Shown here piece by piece: positions 7,690-17,100 of a stretch of DNA of 64,000 nucleotides. The position numbers and the translations under genes are program-made. The stretch comes from Streptomyces griseoviridis. GTDB taxonomy: Bacteria > Actinomycetota > Actinomycetes > Streptomycetales > Streptomycetaceae. The stretch spans positions 1 through 64,000 of the forward strand of contig BMSM01000015.1 in NCBI GenBank assembly GCA_014649155.1, in the 5' to 3' direction. Within the stretch, counting starts at the first letter, position 1, and each line of letters begins with the position of its first letter. The notes beneath the pieces are model-generated. The model had not been told where the DNA came from. It did not search any database and saw nothing but the letters and a program-made list of their open reading frames with translations.

Positions 7690-8499
7690 GTGGCGACCAC
7701 CAGGTTCCCCGACGCTTCGCCCCGCAAGAACGGAGCCGCGCTCACGGCTTCGCCCGCCCCCGACCTCCCCGTTCCCCGGCCCCGCGTCCCGCGCGGTGCC
7801 TGTACGGCCCATGCCTCGCCCGGCGCCCTGGTCATCACGGCGGCGGAACACGAGTTCGCCCGCCTCTTCGGTCTCCGGCCCAAAGAGATATGCGGACGCG
7901 GTCTTTTCGAGCTGCTGCGGTCGTCCGCCCCCGGGCGCCTCCGGGAGCAACTCACCGCGCTGTCCTCGGGACGGTGCCGCCGCGTCACCCGGAAGGTGAC
8001 CGGACGGGACGCCGCCGGGCGGGAGTTCACCGCGGAGCTCACCGCGACCGCAGTGCGGGCACCGGCCGGCGGGACCACCGGAGTCCTCGTCCTCCTGCGC
8101 CGTACGGAAACGGAAGCGGTGCGCCGCACGGGGAGGGTGGACCGCGCGGAAGTGACGGACCGGGCGGAAGCGGTGGACCGGGCGGATGCGGTGGACCGGG
8201 CGGGCGCGGAGCGTAAGGAGGCCGTGGCCGGTGCGGCGGAAGGGGACCGCACGGCCGGGCGGCCGGTGCTCAGCGCCCTGGACGCACAGGTCCTGGAGGG
8301 CGTGGCGAGTGGCGAGTCCACGGTGCAGTTGGCCTCCCGTCTCTATCTGAGCCGTCAGGGGATCGAGTACCGCGTGGGGCAGATGCTGCGCCGGTTCGAC
8401 GCGCCCAACCGCCCCGCCCTGGTGGCGCGGGCGCACGCGCTGGGGATGTTCGCCGCGGGCCAGTGGCCGCCGCGGGTCCTTCCCGAGCGGGTGAGGTGA
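7690..8499 (+). CDS. PAS-LuxR transcriptional regulator (PimM/FscRI type)
   Basis: A 269-aa protein from a GTG start (AGAAGGA about 11 bases upstream). Residues about 40-140 form a PAS-like fold (FARLFGLRPKEICGRGLFELL). The C-terminal LuxR helix-turn-helix reads LEGVASGESTVQLASRLYLSRQ, then GIEYRVGQMLRRFDAPNRPALV, and ends GQWPPRVLPERVR; this tail and helix sequence are hallmarks of polyene-cluster regulators PimM, AmphRIV and FscRI. The linker holds a repeat of DRAxxV units (about residues 148-175). FscRI is known to activate antBA and antCDE in Streptomyces albus although it is encoded in the candicidin cluster. A copy next to antA suggests a cluster-linked activator. A long palindrome after the stop ends the transcript. 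Confidence 0.83.
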   Translation: MATTRFPDASPRKNGAALTASPAPDLPVPRPRVPRGACTAHASPGALVITAAEHEFARLFGLRPKEICGRGLFELLRSSAPGRLREQLTALSSGRCRRVTRKVTGRDAAGREFTAELTATAVRAPAGGTTGVLVLLRRTETEAVRRTGRVDRAEVTDRAEAVDRADAVDRAGAERKEAVAGAAEGDRTAGRPVLSALDAQVLEGVASGESTVQLASRLYLSRQGIEYRVGQMLRRFDAPNRPALVARAHALGMFAAGQWPPRVLPERVR

Positions 8500-8517
8500 C
8501 GACGGGCCGGGCCCGGT

Positions 8518-8557
8518 GACGGCGGCCGTGGCGGTGCGCACCGCCACGGCCGCCGTC
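8518..8557. terminator. Bidirectional terminator between the LuxR gene and antA
   Basis: A perfect 40-bp palindrome with 20-bp arms and no intervening loop bases begins GACGGCGGCCGTGG and ends with the complement. It lies 18 bases after the LuxR stop and 21 bases after the antA stop (on the minus strand), so it can end both convergent transcripts. Confidence 0.8.
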
Positions 8558-8578
8558 GTGTGCGCCCGTCCGCCGCCC

Positions 8579-9097
8579 TCACGCCGCGGTGGGCTGCCAC
8601 GCCTCCTGGAACCGGCGGCGGGCGCGGAAGAGGCGGGAGCGGACGGTGCCGACGGGCAGCTCCAGCACCTCGGCCATCTCCTCCTCGTTGAGCCCGTACG
8701 CGCGCAGCGTCAGGACCTGCCGGTGCGCCGCGGAGAGCCGGTCCAGCACATCGGTGATGTGCACCGCGTCCAGGGGGTTGGCCTCCTGCCGGGACTCCAC
8801 CTGCGAGCAGGCGCACTCCTCGCCGTACCGCCGGGCGGTGCGGACGGCCTCGCGGACCGTCACCGAGCGCACCCAGCCGTAGAAGGCCGCCGGTTCGCGC
8901 AGGGAACCCAGACCGCGGTAGATGGCGAGCAGCGCCTCCTGGGTGGCGTCGGCGCCGTCGTCGTGGGTGATGGACCGGCAGATGCGGGCCACATAGGGGG
9001 TGATGCGGTTCAGCAGGTGGTTCATCGCGTGCTCGTCGCCCGACTGGGCTCGGGGGAGCAGCGTCAGGGGGGAGGGAAGTTCACTGACGGTGGTCAT
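8579..9097 (-). CDS. antA: ECF-type RNA polymerase sigma factor, antimycin regulator
   Basis: A 172-aa sigma factor with region 2 (LLNRITPYVARICRSITHDDGADATQEALLAIYRGLGSL, residues about 25-65) and region 4 (LSAAHRQVLTLRAYGLNEEEMAEVLELPVGTVRSRLFRARRRF, about 120-162); these spans are described in parts only. It matches sigma-AntA, which in Streptomyces albus directs the antFG and antHIJKLMNO promoters. There is no adjacent anti-sigma gene. The protein ends in Ala-Ala, the feature that makes sigma-AntA a ClpXP substrate. AAGGAG lies about ten bases before the ATG. It is the second gene of an antB-antA operon with an 80-bp gap. Confidence 0.92.
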   Translation of the reverse strand: MTTVSELPSPLTLLPRAQSGDEHAMNHLLNRITPYVARICRSITHDDGADATQEALLAIYRGLGSLREPAAFYGWVRSVTVREAVRTARRYGEECACSQVESRQEANPLDAVHITDVLDRLSAAHRQVLTLRAYGLNEEEMAEVLELPVGTVRSRLFRARRRFQEAWQPTAA

Positions 9098-9177
9098 GCC
9101 GGGCAAGCTCCTTGGGGTGACCGATGACCGGTGATCGTGGCCGGTGACCGGGCGGCGGGTACGGGAGCGGGTCGCGC

Positions 9178-10638
9178 TCAGCCCACGGCCGCGGGGACGT
9201 GCGCGGCGGGGACGTGCTCGGGGCGCCCCGCGTGCGCGAAGCGGAGCAGCCCGGCGCGCACGTCGTCGCGGAACGCCCGCATGAAGGACGGGCTGAAGCA
9301 GGCGGTGGAGTGCGGGAACTCGATGGCGAGCCGGCCCCCGAAGGAGACGACGCACGCCATCACGGGGCTCCGCCCGGCCTGCGGGAAGTACTGCTCGCGC
9401 GCCGGGACCAGCCGGACGTCCACCATGCGCAGCCCGCCGGGCAGCCGGGGGCCGGGGACGACCCCCATGTTGGTGGCGATCACGGTCGCCCGTTGCAGCG
9501 CGGGGTCGCGGGGGATCTCCGGGGTGATCCGCGTCTCGTGCAGGTGGTCCCCGTCGGCGACGAAGCGGGTGAGGCGGGTGTGCACGGTGCGCGCCAGCTC
9601 CGCCGGGTCGGAGGCCCGGGACACGTCGAGGGTCTGGAGGTGGGTGGTGACGGCGGGCACCAGCAGGGCGGCGGGCAGTGCCGGGGAGAGCCGGGAGCGC
9701 AGGTCGACGGGGGAGAGGACGCCGAGGGTGCGGGGTCCGTCGCCGTCCAGCCGCCGCCGGGCCGTGGCCAGCAGGGTCGCGCCGATCAACGCGTGCACGG
9801 AGACACCGTGGGCGCGGGCCGCCGAGCGCAGCCGCGCGGTGAGGTCCGTGTCCAGGGTCAGCCGCCGCACCTCGATGCGCCCGGCCCCCTCCGGGCCGTC
9901 CGCGCGGGGCGCCGCGCCGGTCTCCGTGGCGGTCTGCGCGCGGGGCGCCCCGTCGGCCTGCGGGGCCGTCCCGCCGGTTCCCGCTCCGGTCTCCGTGCCG
10001 GTCGGGGCGTCGGGCGTGGCCGGGCCGGGCACGTCGTACGGGACCAGGTCGACCGGGTGCCGGCGGAGCGCCTCGACGCGGCGGTCCAGGTACGCCGCCG
10101 TCGCGGCCCCGTCGGCCGGGGGCAGCAGCCGGCTCACCGGCTCCGGCCAGTGCGGCCCGCCGTCCCCGTCCCCGCCGGCGGCGGGCGCCATGGGCACCGG
10201 CTCGCCCTCGACCAGGGCCCGGTACTGGTCCCACAGCGCGTTGAGCGCCGCGATGCTGCTGTGGCCGTCGGTCACGGTGTGGTCGATGACCAGCACGAAC
10301 AGATGGCTCTTGCCGTCCGGTCCGCTGATCAGGACCGCCCGGCTCAACGGCCCCCCGACCGGCAGCGGCCGGTTCAGCTCCGCCGCGTACTCCGCCGCCT
10401 CGTCGGAGCCGGTACGGGTGCTCAGCCGGGGCCGTTCGTCCTCGTCGAGCAGGTGCAGCGCGTAACCGTCGCCGTCCCGCGCGATCCGGGACCGCAGCGT
10501 CGGATGCGCCCGCGTCAGCGCGTCGAACGCGGCCGACAGCGCACCGACGTCGACGCGTCCGCGCAGGGAGCACGACAGGACGGCCCTGCTTCTCTGACCC
10601 ACGTAGAGCGTCTCGACCGGACACAGCGCACGGTGCAT
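9178..10638 (-). CDS. antB: Discrete acyltransferase of antimycin assembly (HxxxD/condensation-like)
   Basis: A 486-aa protein of the PapA/condensation-domain superfamily, with the catalytic HxxxD motif as IDHTVTDGHSS around residue 124 and a C-terminal RSPVMACVVSFGGRLAIEFPHS segment. AntB esterifies the C-8 hydroxyl of the dilactone with an acyl-CoA, the step that gives antimycins their variable ester side chain. The start at 10638 was chosen for GAAGG six bases upstream; an earlier in-frame methionine lacks a site. An unusual low-complexity stretch rich in Thr, Gly and Ala (about residues 195-250) lies between the two halves and may be a linker. Divergent from antC. Confidence 0.92.
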   Translation of the reverse strand: MHRALCPVETLYVGQRSRAVLSCSLRGRVDVGALSAAFDALTRAHPTLRSRIARDGDGYALHLLDEDERPRLSTRTGSDEAAEYAAELNRPLPVGGPLSRAVLISGPDGKSHLFVLVIDHTVTDGHSSIAALNALWDQYRALVEGEPVPMAPAAGGDGDGGPHWPEPVSRLLPPADGAATAAYLDRRVEALRRHPVDLVPYDVPGPATPDAPTGTETGAGTGGTAPQADGAPRAQTATETGAAPRADGPEGAGRIEVRRLTLDTDLTARLRSAARAHGVSVHALIGATLLATARRRLDGDGPRTLGVLSPVDLRSRLSPALPAALLVPAVTTHLQTLDVSRASDPAELARTVHTRLTRFVADGDHLHETRITPEIPRDPALQRATVIATNMGVVPGPRLPGGLRMVDVRLVPAREQYFPQAGRSPVMACVVSFGGRLAIEFPHSTACFSPSFMRAFRDDVRAGLLRFAHAGRPEHVPAAHVPAAVG

Positions 10639-10825
10639 GCCGTCAGCCTTCTTTCGTCGTTCATTTCCGGGACGTTCACGGGGGGACGCCTGCGAGAGGC
10701 GCGCAAGAAGGGGAACCGCCAAGGGCGTTCAGAGGGGGAGGAGCCCACGCCCGGACCGGGGGCCATCCGAGAGTGCACCGGCGGGCACGGCCGAATCCAG
10801 CGGGGAAGGCGGCACACCGGGAAGT

Positions 10826-10841
10826 CGCGTGATTTCCCTAG
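10826..10841. promoter_or_regulatory. Candidate PimM/FscRI-type operator
   Basis: The 16-mer CGCGTGATTTCCCTAG agrees at 14 of 16 positions with the operator CTVGGGAWWTCCCBAG described for PAS-LuxR regulators such as PimM. The right half-site is perfect. It lies 188 bp from antB and 330 bp from antC, in the place where FscRI acts in Streptomyces albus, and a PAS-LuxR gene is encoded 3 kb away. Confidence 0.55.
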
Positions 10842-10904
10842 AACTCTGCCCGGATTCCGGGAAGTCCGCCCGATCGGACGCCGTCCACTCCCTCGCCGCG
10901 CACA

Positions 10905-10924
10905 ATTCAGGGAAACCCCTGAAT
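10905..10924. promoter_or_regulatory. 20-bp inverted repeat in the antB-antC region
   Basis: ATTCAGGGAAACCCCTGAAT has perfect 8-bp arms around AAAC. Its core GGGAAACCC resembles the centre of the PAS-LuxR operator (11 of 16 positions when centred), so it may be a second, weaker site for the same regulator or an operator for another factor. Confidence 0.4.
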
Positions 10925-11170
10925 CGCCGCCCCGGCGGCCGGTCCGGCTTGACCCGGGGACCGGCGCCGCGCACGGTGGTGAGCCGTGGAACCGGGGCCG
11001 GGAGAGGCCATATCCCCTGCCCCCGGCGTGCGGCCCCTTCCTGCGCCCCGTGGGCCGGCCCGGCGCGTGTACCCGACGCGCGGGCGGCACGGAGCGCCGG
11101 CCGCACCCGCCCCATCCGGCCGGGCCTTCGCCGTCCGGGACATCACCGCTTGCCACGTGAGGGTTGTGCC

Positions 11171-14100
11171 ATGTCACTCCAGGAGGACGAACGTCGACCG
11201 CTGTCCGGGGCCCAGGAGGGACTCTGGTACGCCGGGCGGCTCGCGGCGGACGGCGCCGCCTACACCACCGCGGAGGCCGTGGAGATCCACGGGCCGCTCG
11301 ACACCGACCTGTTCGAGACCGCGCTGCGGCGGACCGTGGGCGAGGCCGACACCTTCGCCCTGCGCTTCACCGACACCGACGACGGCCCCCGCTGCCACCG
11401 CGCCGCCGACGCGGACGACTGGGTCCTGCACCGGACCGACGTCAGCACCGCCGAGGACCCCGAGACCGCCGCCTGGGCCCACGTCCGCGCCGACCTCGCC
11501 ACCCCCGTGGACCTCGACAAGGGCCCGCTGTTCGCGCACAGCCTGCTGACCCTCGCCCCCGACCGCCACCTCTGGCTGCTGCGCGCCCACCACCTCCTGC
11601 TCGACGGCTACAGCTACAAGCTCCTCGGCCGGCGCCTCGCCGAGACGTACAACGCGCTGGCCGAGGGACGCGACCCCGGCCCCTCCGGTTTCGCGCCGGC
11701 CGCCCGGCTCCAGGAGGACGAGGCCGCCTACCGCGCCTCCGAGCGGTACGGCCGCGACCGCGACCACTGGGCGCGGCGCCTGGCCGGCCTGCCGCCGGAA
11801 CCCGCCCGGCTCACCTCCCGTACGGCGCCCCCCACCGCGCCCTTCCTGCGCCGCACCGCCGAACTGACCCCCGCCGAGACCGCCGCCCTGGACGCCGCCG
11901 CGGCCCGCCTCGGCGTCACCCGCGCCGACCTGCTGGCCACCGTCACCGCCGCCTGGCTGCACCGGATGACCGGCGCCCGGGACCTGGTGCTGGGCCTGGC
12001 CACGATGAGCCGGCTCGGCAGCGCCGCCCTGCGCGCCCCCGGCACCGCCTCCGACGTCCTCCCGCTGCGGGTGGCCGCAGGCCCGAAGACGCCCCTCGGG
12101 GACCTCGCCCGCACCGTCGCCGGGGAGATGCGGGCCCTGCGCCGCCACCAGCGCTACCGGGGCGAGTTCCTCCGCCGCGACCTGGGCCTGCTCGGCACCG
12201 GACGACGGCTGTACGGGCCGGTGCTGAACATCGTCCCGTTCGACGAGTCCCCCGTCTTCGGCGGCGCCCCCACCACCTGGCACCACCTGTCCGGCGGGGC
12301 CGTCGACGACCTCCAGATCTCGGTGCGCCCCGGCGCCCGCGCCGAGGGCCTCTGGCTGGCCTTCGACGCCAACCCCGCCCTGTACGAGGAGGACGAACTC
12401 GCCCTGCACCGCGACCGGTTCCTCGCGGTGCTGCGCCGCTTCGCCGAGGCCGGCGCGACGACCCCGCTGGGCGACCTGGACGTCCTGCTGCCCGGCGAGC
12501 ACCCCCGCGACGCCCCCGTCCGTACCCACCCCGTGGCGAGGACCCTCACCACCCTCTTCGAGGAACAGGCGGCGGCCGGCCCCGAGCGGACCGCCGTCAC
12601 CTGCGGCGACGACCACCTCACCTACGCCGCCCTCAACGCGGAGGCCAACCGGCTGGCCCGGCTGCTGACCGGGCACGGCGCCGGCCCCGGCCGGGTGGTG
12701 GCGCTGGCCCTGGACCGGGGCCCCCGGCTGCTGCCCGCCCTGCTCGCCGTCCTCAAGACCGGCGCCGCCTACCTCCCGCTGGACCCCGGCCACCCCGCCG
12801 AACGGCTCCGCCTGGTCGTCGAGGACGCCGCCCCCGTCGTCCTCGTCACCGAACGCGCCCACGCCCACCTCGCCGGGGACGCCCTCCCCGCCGTCCTCCT
12901 CGACACCCCCGAGACCGCCGCCGCCCTCGCCCGCCACCGGGCCGGCGACCTCACCGACGCCGACCGGCACGGCCCGACCGGCCCGGACGACATCGCGTAC
13001 ATCATCCACACCTCCGGCTCCACCGGCCGCCCCAAGGGCGTGCCCGTCCCGCACGCCAACGCCGTCCGCCTCTTCTCCGCCGCCGCCGCGCACTTCACCT
13101 TCGGCGCCGACGACGTGTGGACGCTCTTCCACTCGTACGCCTTCGACTTCTCCGTCTGGGAGATCTGGGGCGCCCTGCTGCACGGCGGCCGGGTCGTCGT
13201 CGTGCCGTACGCCGTCAGCCGCTCGCCGCGCGCCTTCCTGGACCTCCTGCACCGCGAGGGCGTCACCGTCCTCAACCAGACGCCGTCCGCCTTCGAGCAG
13301 CTCATCGACGCCGACCTGGAACGCGGCGGGGACACCGGCGCGCTGCGGTACGTCGTCTTCGGCGGCGAGGCGCTGCGCCCGGCCCGGCTGCGCCCCTGGG
13401 CCGACCGGCACGGCCTGGACCGCCCGGCACTGGTGAACATGTACGGCATCACCGAGACCACCGTGCACGTCACCCACCACCGCCTCACCCGCGCCGACCT
13501 GGACGACCCGCGCCGCGGCAGCGTCATCGGCACCCCCCTCGACGACCTGCGCGTCCACCTGCTCGACGACCGGGGCCGCCCGGTGCCGCCCGGCGCGACC
13601 GGCGAGCTGTACGTCTCCGGCGCGGGCGTCGCCGCCGGCTACCTGAACCGGGCCGGCCTGACCGCCGAACGCTTCCTGGACGACCCCTTCGGCCCGCCCG
13701 GCACCCGCATGTACCGCTCGGGCGACCTGGCCCGGCGCCGCCCCGACGGCACGCTGGACTACGTGGGCCGGGCCGACGCCCAGGTGCAGCTGCGCGGCTT
13801 CCGGATCGAGCCCGGCGAGATCGAGGCCGTCCTCGCCGCGCACCCGGACGTCGCCCGGGCCGCCGTGCTGGTCCGCCGCGCCGCGCACGGCGCCGCGCAG
13901 CTCGTCGCCTACACCGTCCCGGCGGGCGGCACGCCCCCGGACCCGGCCGCGCTGCGCGCGCACGCCGCCGCCCGGCTGCCCGAGTACATGGTCCCGGCCG
14001 TGTGCGTGCCCGTGGACGCCCTGCCGCTGACCGCCAACGGCAAGCTCGACGCCGACGCCCTGCCCGCCCCCGACTTCACCGCCGCCGCCTCCGGCAGCCG

Positions 14101-17100
14101 CCCCGCGGACCCCCAGGAGGCCCTGGTCTGCGCGCTGTTCGAGGACGTCCTGAAACTGGACCGGGACACCGTCGGCACCGACGCGAACTTCTTCGACCTC
14201 GGCGGCGACTCCCTGCTCGCCACCCGGCTGCTCGCCCGCCTGCGCCACGAGGCCGGCGCCGAGATCCCCATCACCGCCCTGTTCGAGACGCCCACCCCGG
14301 CCGCCCTCGCCCGGCGGCTCGCCGTACCGCACGGGACCGCCCCGGCCCGCCCGGTCCTCGGCGCCGCCGCGCGGCCCGCGCGGGTGCCGCTGTCCTACGC
14401 GCAGGAACGCATGTGGTTCCTGCACCGGCTCGACGACGGCGCCGCCACCTACAACATCCCGCTCCTCGTCCCGCTCGGCACCGCACCCGACACCGACGCC
14501 CTCCGGGCCGCCCTCGGCGACCTCGCCGACCGCCACGAGATCCTGCGGACGGTGATCGCCGAGCACGACGGAACCCCGTACCAGCGCGTCCTGCCGCCCG
14601 GCGAACTCCGGCCGGAGCTGCGCGAGGCCGACTGCCCCGAGGCGGAGACCGCCGCCCACGTCACCGCCGCGCTGCGGCACCGCTTCGACCTCACCGCCGA
14701 GAGCCCCCTCGCCGTCTGGCTGCTGGGCCCCACCCTGCTGTTCGTCCTGCACCACAGCGCCGCCGACGGCTGGTCGCTGCGCCCCTTCGCCGACGACCTG
14801 GGCACCGCCTACGCGGCCCGCCGGGCCGGCCGGGCCCCCGAGTGGAGCCCGCTGCCCGCCCAGTACGCCGACTACGCCCTGTGGCAGCGCGCCCTGCTCG
14901 CCCCCGCCCCGGACGGACCCGGACACCTGGAGCGGCTGACCGCCCACTGGCGCACCGCCCTGGCCGGCCTGCCCGAGGAGTGCACCCTGCCAGGTGACCG
15001 GCCGCGCCCCGCCGTGCCGCGCGGCGCCGGCGCGCACGTCGAGGTCACCGTCGACGCCCCCGGGCACCGCGCCCTGCTGGACCTCGCCGACCGGGCGGGC
15101 GCCAGCCTCTTCATGGTGCTGCACGCCGCCCTCGGCGCCCTCCTCACCCGCTGGGGCGCCGGCGAGGACATCGTGCTCGGCACCCCCGTCGCGGGCCGCA
15201 CCGAACCCGCCCTCGACCCCCTGATCGGCCTCCTCACCAACACCCTGGTGCTGCGCGCCGACACCTCCGGCGACCCCGCCTTCCGGGACCTCCTCGCCCG
15301 GCTGCGCACCGCCGACCTCGCCGCCCTCGACCACCAGGACCTGCCCTTCGACCGGCTGGTCGACGACCTCAACCCGCCCCGCAGGCCCGGCCGGCACCCC
15401 TTGTTCCAGGTGATGCTGGCCCTCCAGAACAACGAGCCCGCCGTCCTCGACCTGGACGGCCGCCGCACCGAGCTGCGGCCCACCGCCACCGGCACCGCCA
15501 AGTTCGACCTGTTCGTCGACGCCCAGGAACGCCGCACCCCCGAGGGCGCCCCCGACGGCCTGACCCTGCACGTCGAGTACGCCACCGACCTGTACGACGC
15601 CGGCACCGCCGAGGCGTTCGCGCACGCCCTGCACGACGTGCTGCGCGCCGTGGGCGCCGACCCCGGCCTCCGCGTCGGCGCGCTGCCCGCGCCGCCCGAG
15701 CGGACCCCCGCCCCGGCCGGCCCCACCGACCTCACCGACCTCACCGACACCGTCCGGTCGGTGCCGGGCATCCGCGACGCCCACGCGCTGCCCGCCGCCG
15801 ACGGCACCCCGCCGCGCCTGTACGTGGTGCCGGGCCGGGCGGACGCCGCCGAACGAGCCGAGGACGCCCTCGCCCGCGCCGGCCACGGCCCCGTCCGCGT
15901 CACCGCCGTCAACGCCCTGCCCCGCACCGCGGACGGCGGTGTCGACACCGCCGCGCTGCGCGCCCTGCCCGCCGTCGACCGCGCCGCCGCCGAAGCCTGG
16001 CGGGAGCGGCTGGCCGGCCTGCCCGGCGTCACCGCCGCCGAGGTGACGGTGGAGGACGCACCCGGGGAACTGGACCGCCGCCACACCGGCCTGCCCGGGC
16101 GCACCGCCGCTCCCGCCCCCGCCGCCCGGACCCGGAACGCCTCGGCCGCGCCCGCCCTCAGCGAGGGCCCCGCCCTGACCGAACCGTCCGTGCCGGGCTG
16201 GGCCGACGCCCTGCGCCGCGCCGCCGCGCGGGGCCGCGGCGACATCGTCCACGTCCACGCCGACGGCACCGAACACCGGCGCGACTACGCCTCCCTGATC
16301 CCCGAGGCGTCCCGCGTCCTGGCCGGACTGCGCCGGGCGGGCCTGCGCCCCGGCGACCAGGTCATCCTCCAGTGCGACGCCACCGAGGACTTCCTCGCCG
16401 TCCTCTGGGGCTGCGTCCTCGGCGGCTTCGTCGCCGTCCCGCTGACCGTCCCGCCCTCCTACGACACCCCGTCAGCGGCCCTGACCAAGCTGGAGGGCAT
16501 CTGGCGGATGCTCGGCCGGCCCTGGATCGTCTGCTCCGCCGGACGCGAGAGCGGCCTGCGCGCCGTCGCCGCCCGGCAGGACTGGCCCGGCCTCCGGCTG
16601 GCCACCGCCGACGCGCTGCGCGACGCCCCCGAGGACCGGGACTGGTACGCCGCCGCGCCGGACGACCTGATGCTGATGCTGATGACGTCCGGCAGCACCG
16701 GCCTGCCCAAGGCGGTCCGCCTCACCCACCGCAACGTCCTCACCCGCTCCGCCGCCACCGAGCAGCGGAACGGGCTCGGCGCCGACGACGTCACCCTGAA
16801 CTGGATCCCGCTCGACCACGTCACCGGCGTGGTCATGTTCCACCTGCGGGACGTCTACCTGGGCTGCCGCCAGATCCACGCCCCCACCTCGTACGTCCTC
16901 CAGGACCCGCTGCGCTGGATGGACCTCGCCGACCGGCACCGGGTCACCGTCACCTGGGCGCCCAACTTCGCCTTCGGGCTCCTCGCCGAACAGTCCGACC
17001 GCTTCGCCGGCCGCACCTGGGACCTGTCCCCGATGCGGCTGGTGATGAACGCCGGCGAGGTCGTCGTCGCCTCCGCCGCCCGCCGGTTCCTGCACACGCT

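Larger units (their letters stand above)
10639..11170. other. antB-antC divergent control region
   Basis: This 532-bp gap separates the two assembly-line transcripts antBA and antCD. It contains the candidate PAS-LuxR operators annotated separately and no believable gene; the antC reading frame stays open leftward through it, but that is a GC-bias artefact, as the condensation domain begins only after 11171. Confidence 0.7.

Noticed and set aside
10637..11170. Upstream extension of antC by 178 codons
   Set aside because: The frame is open only because of GC bias; the residues are Arg/Pro-rich with no domain, and the condensation domain starts right after the ATG at 11171.
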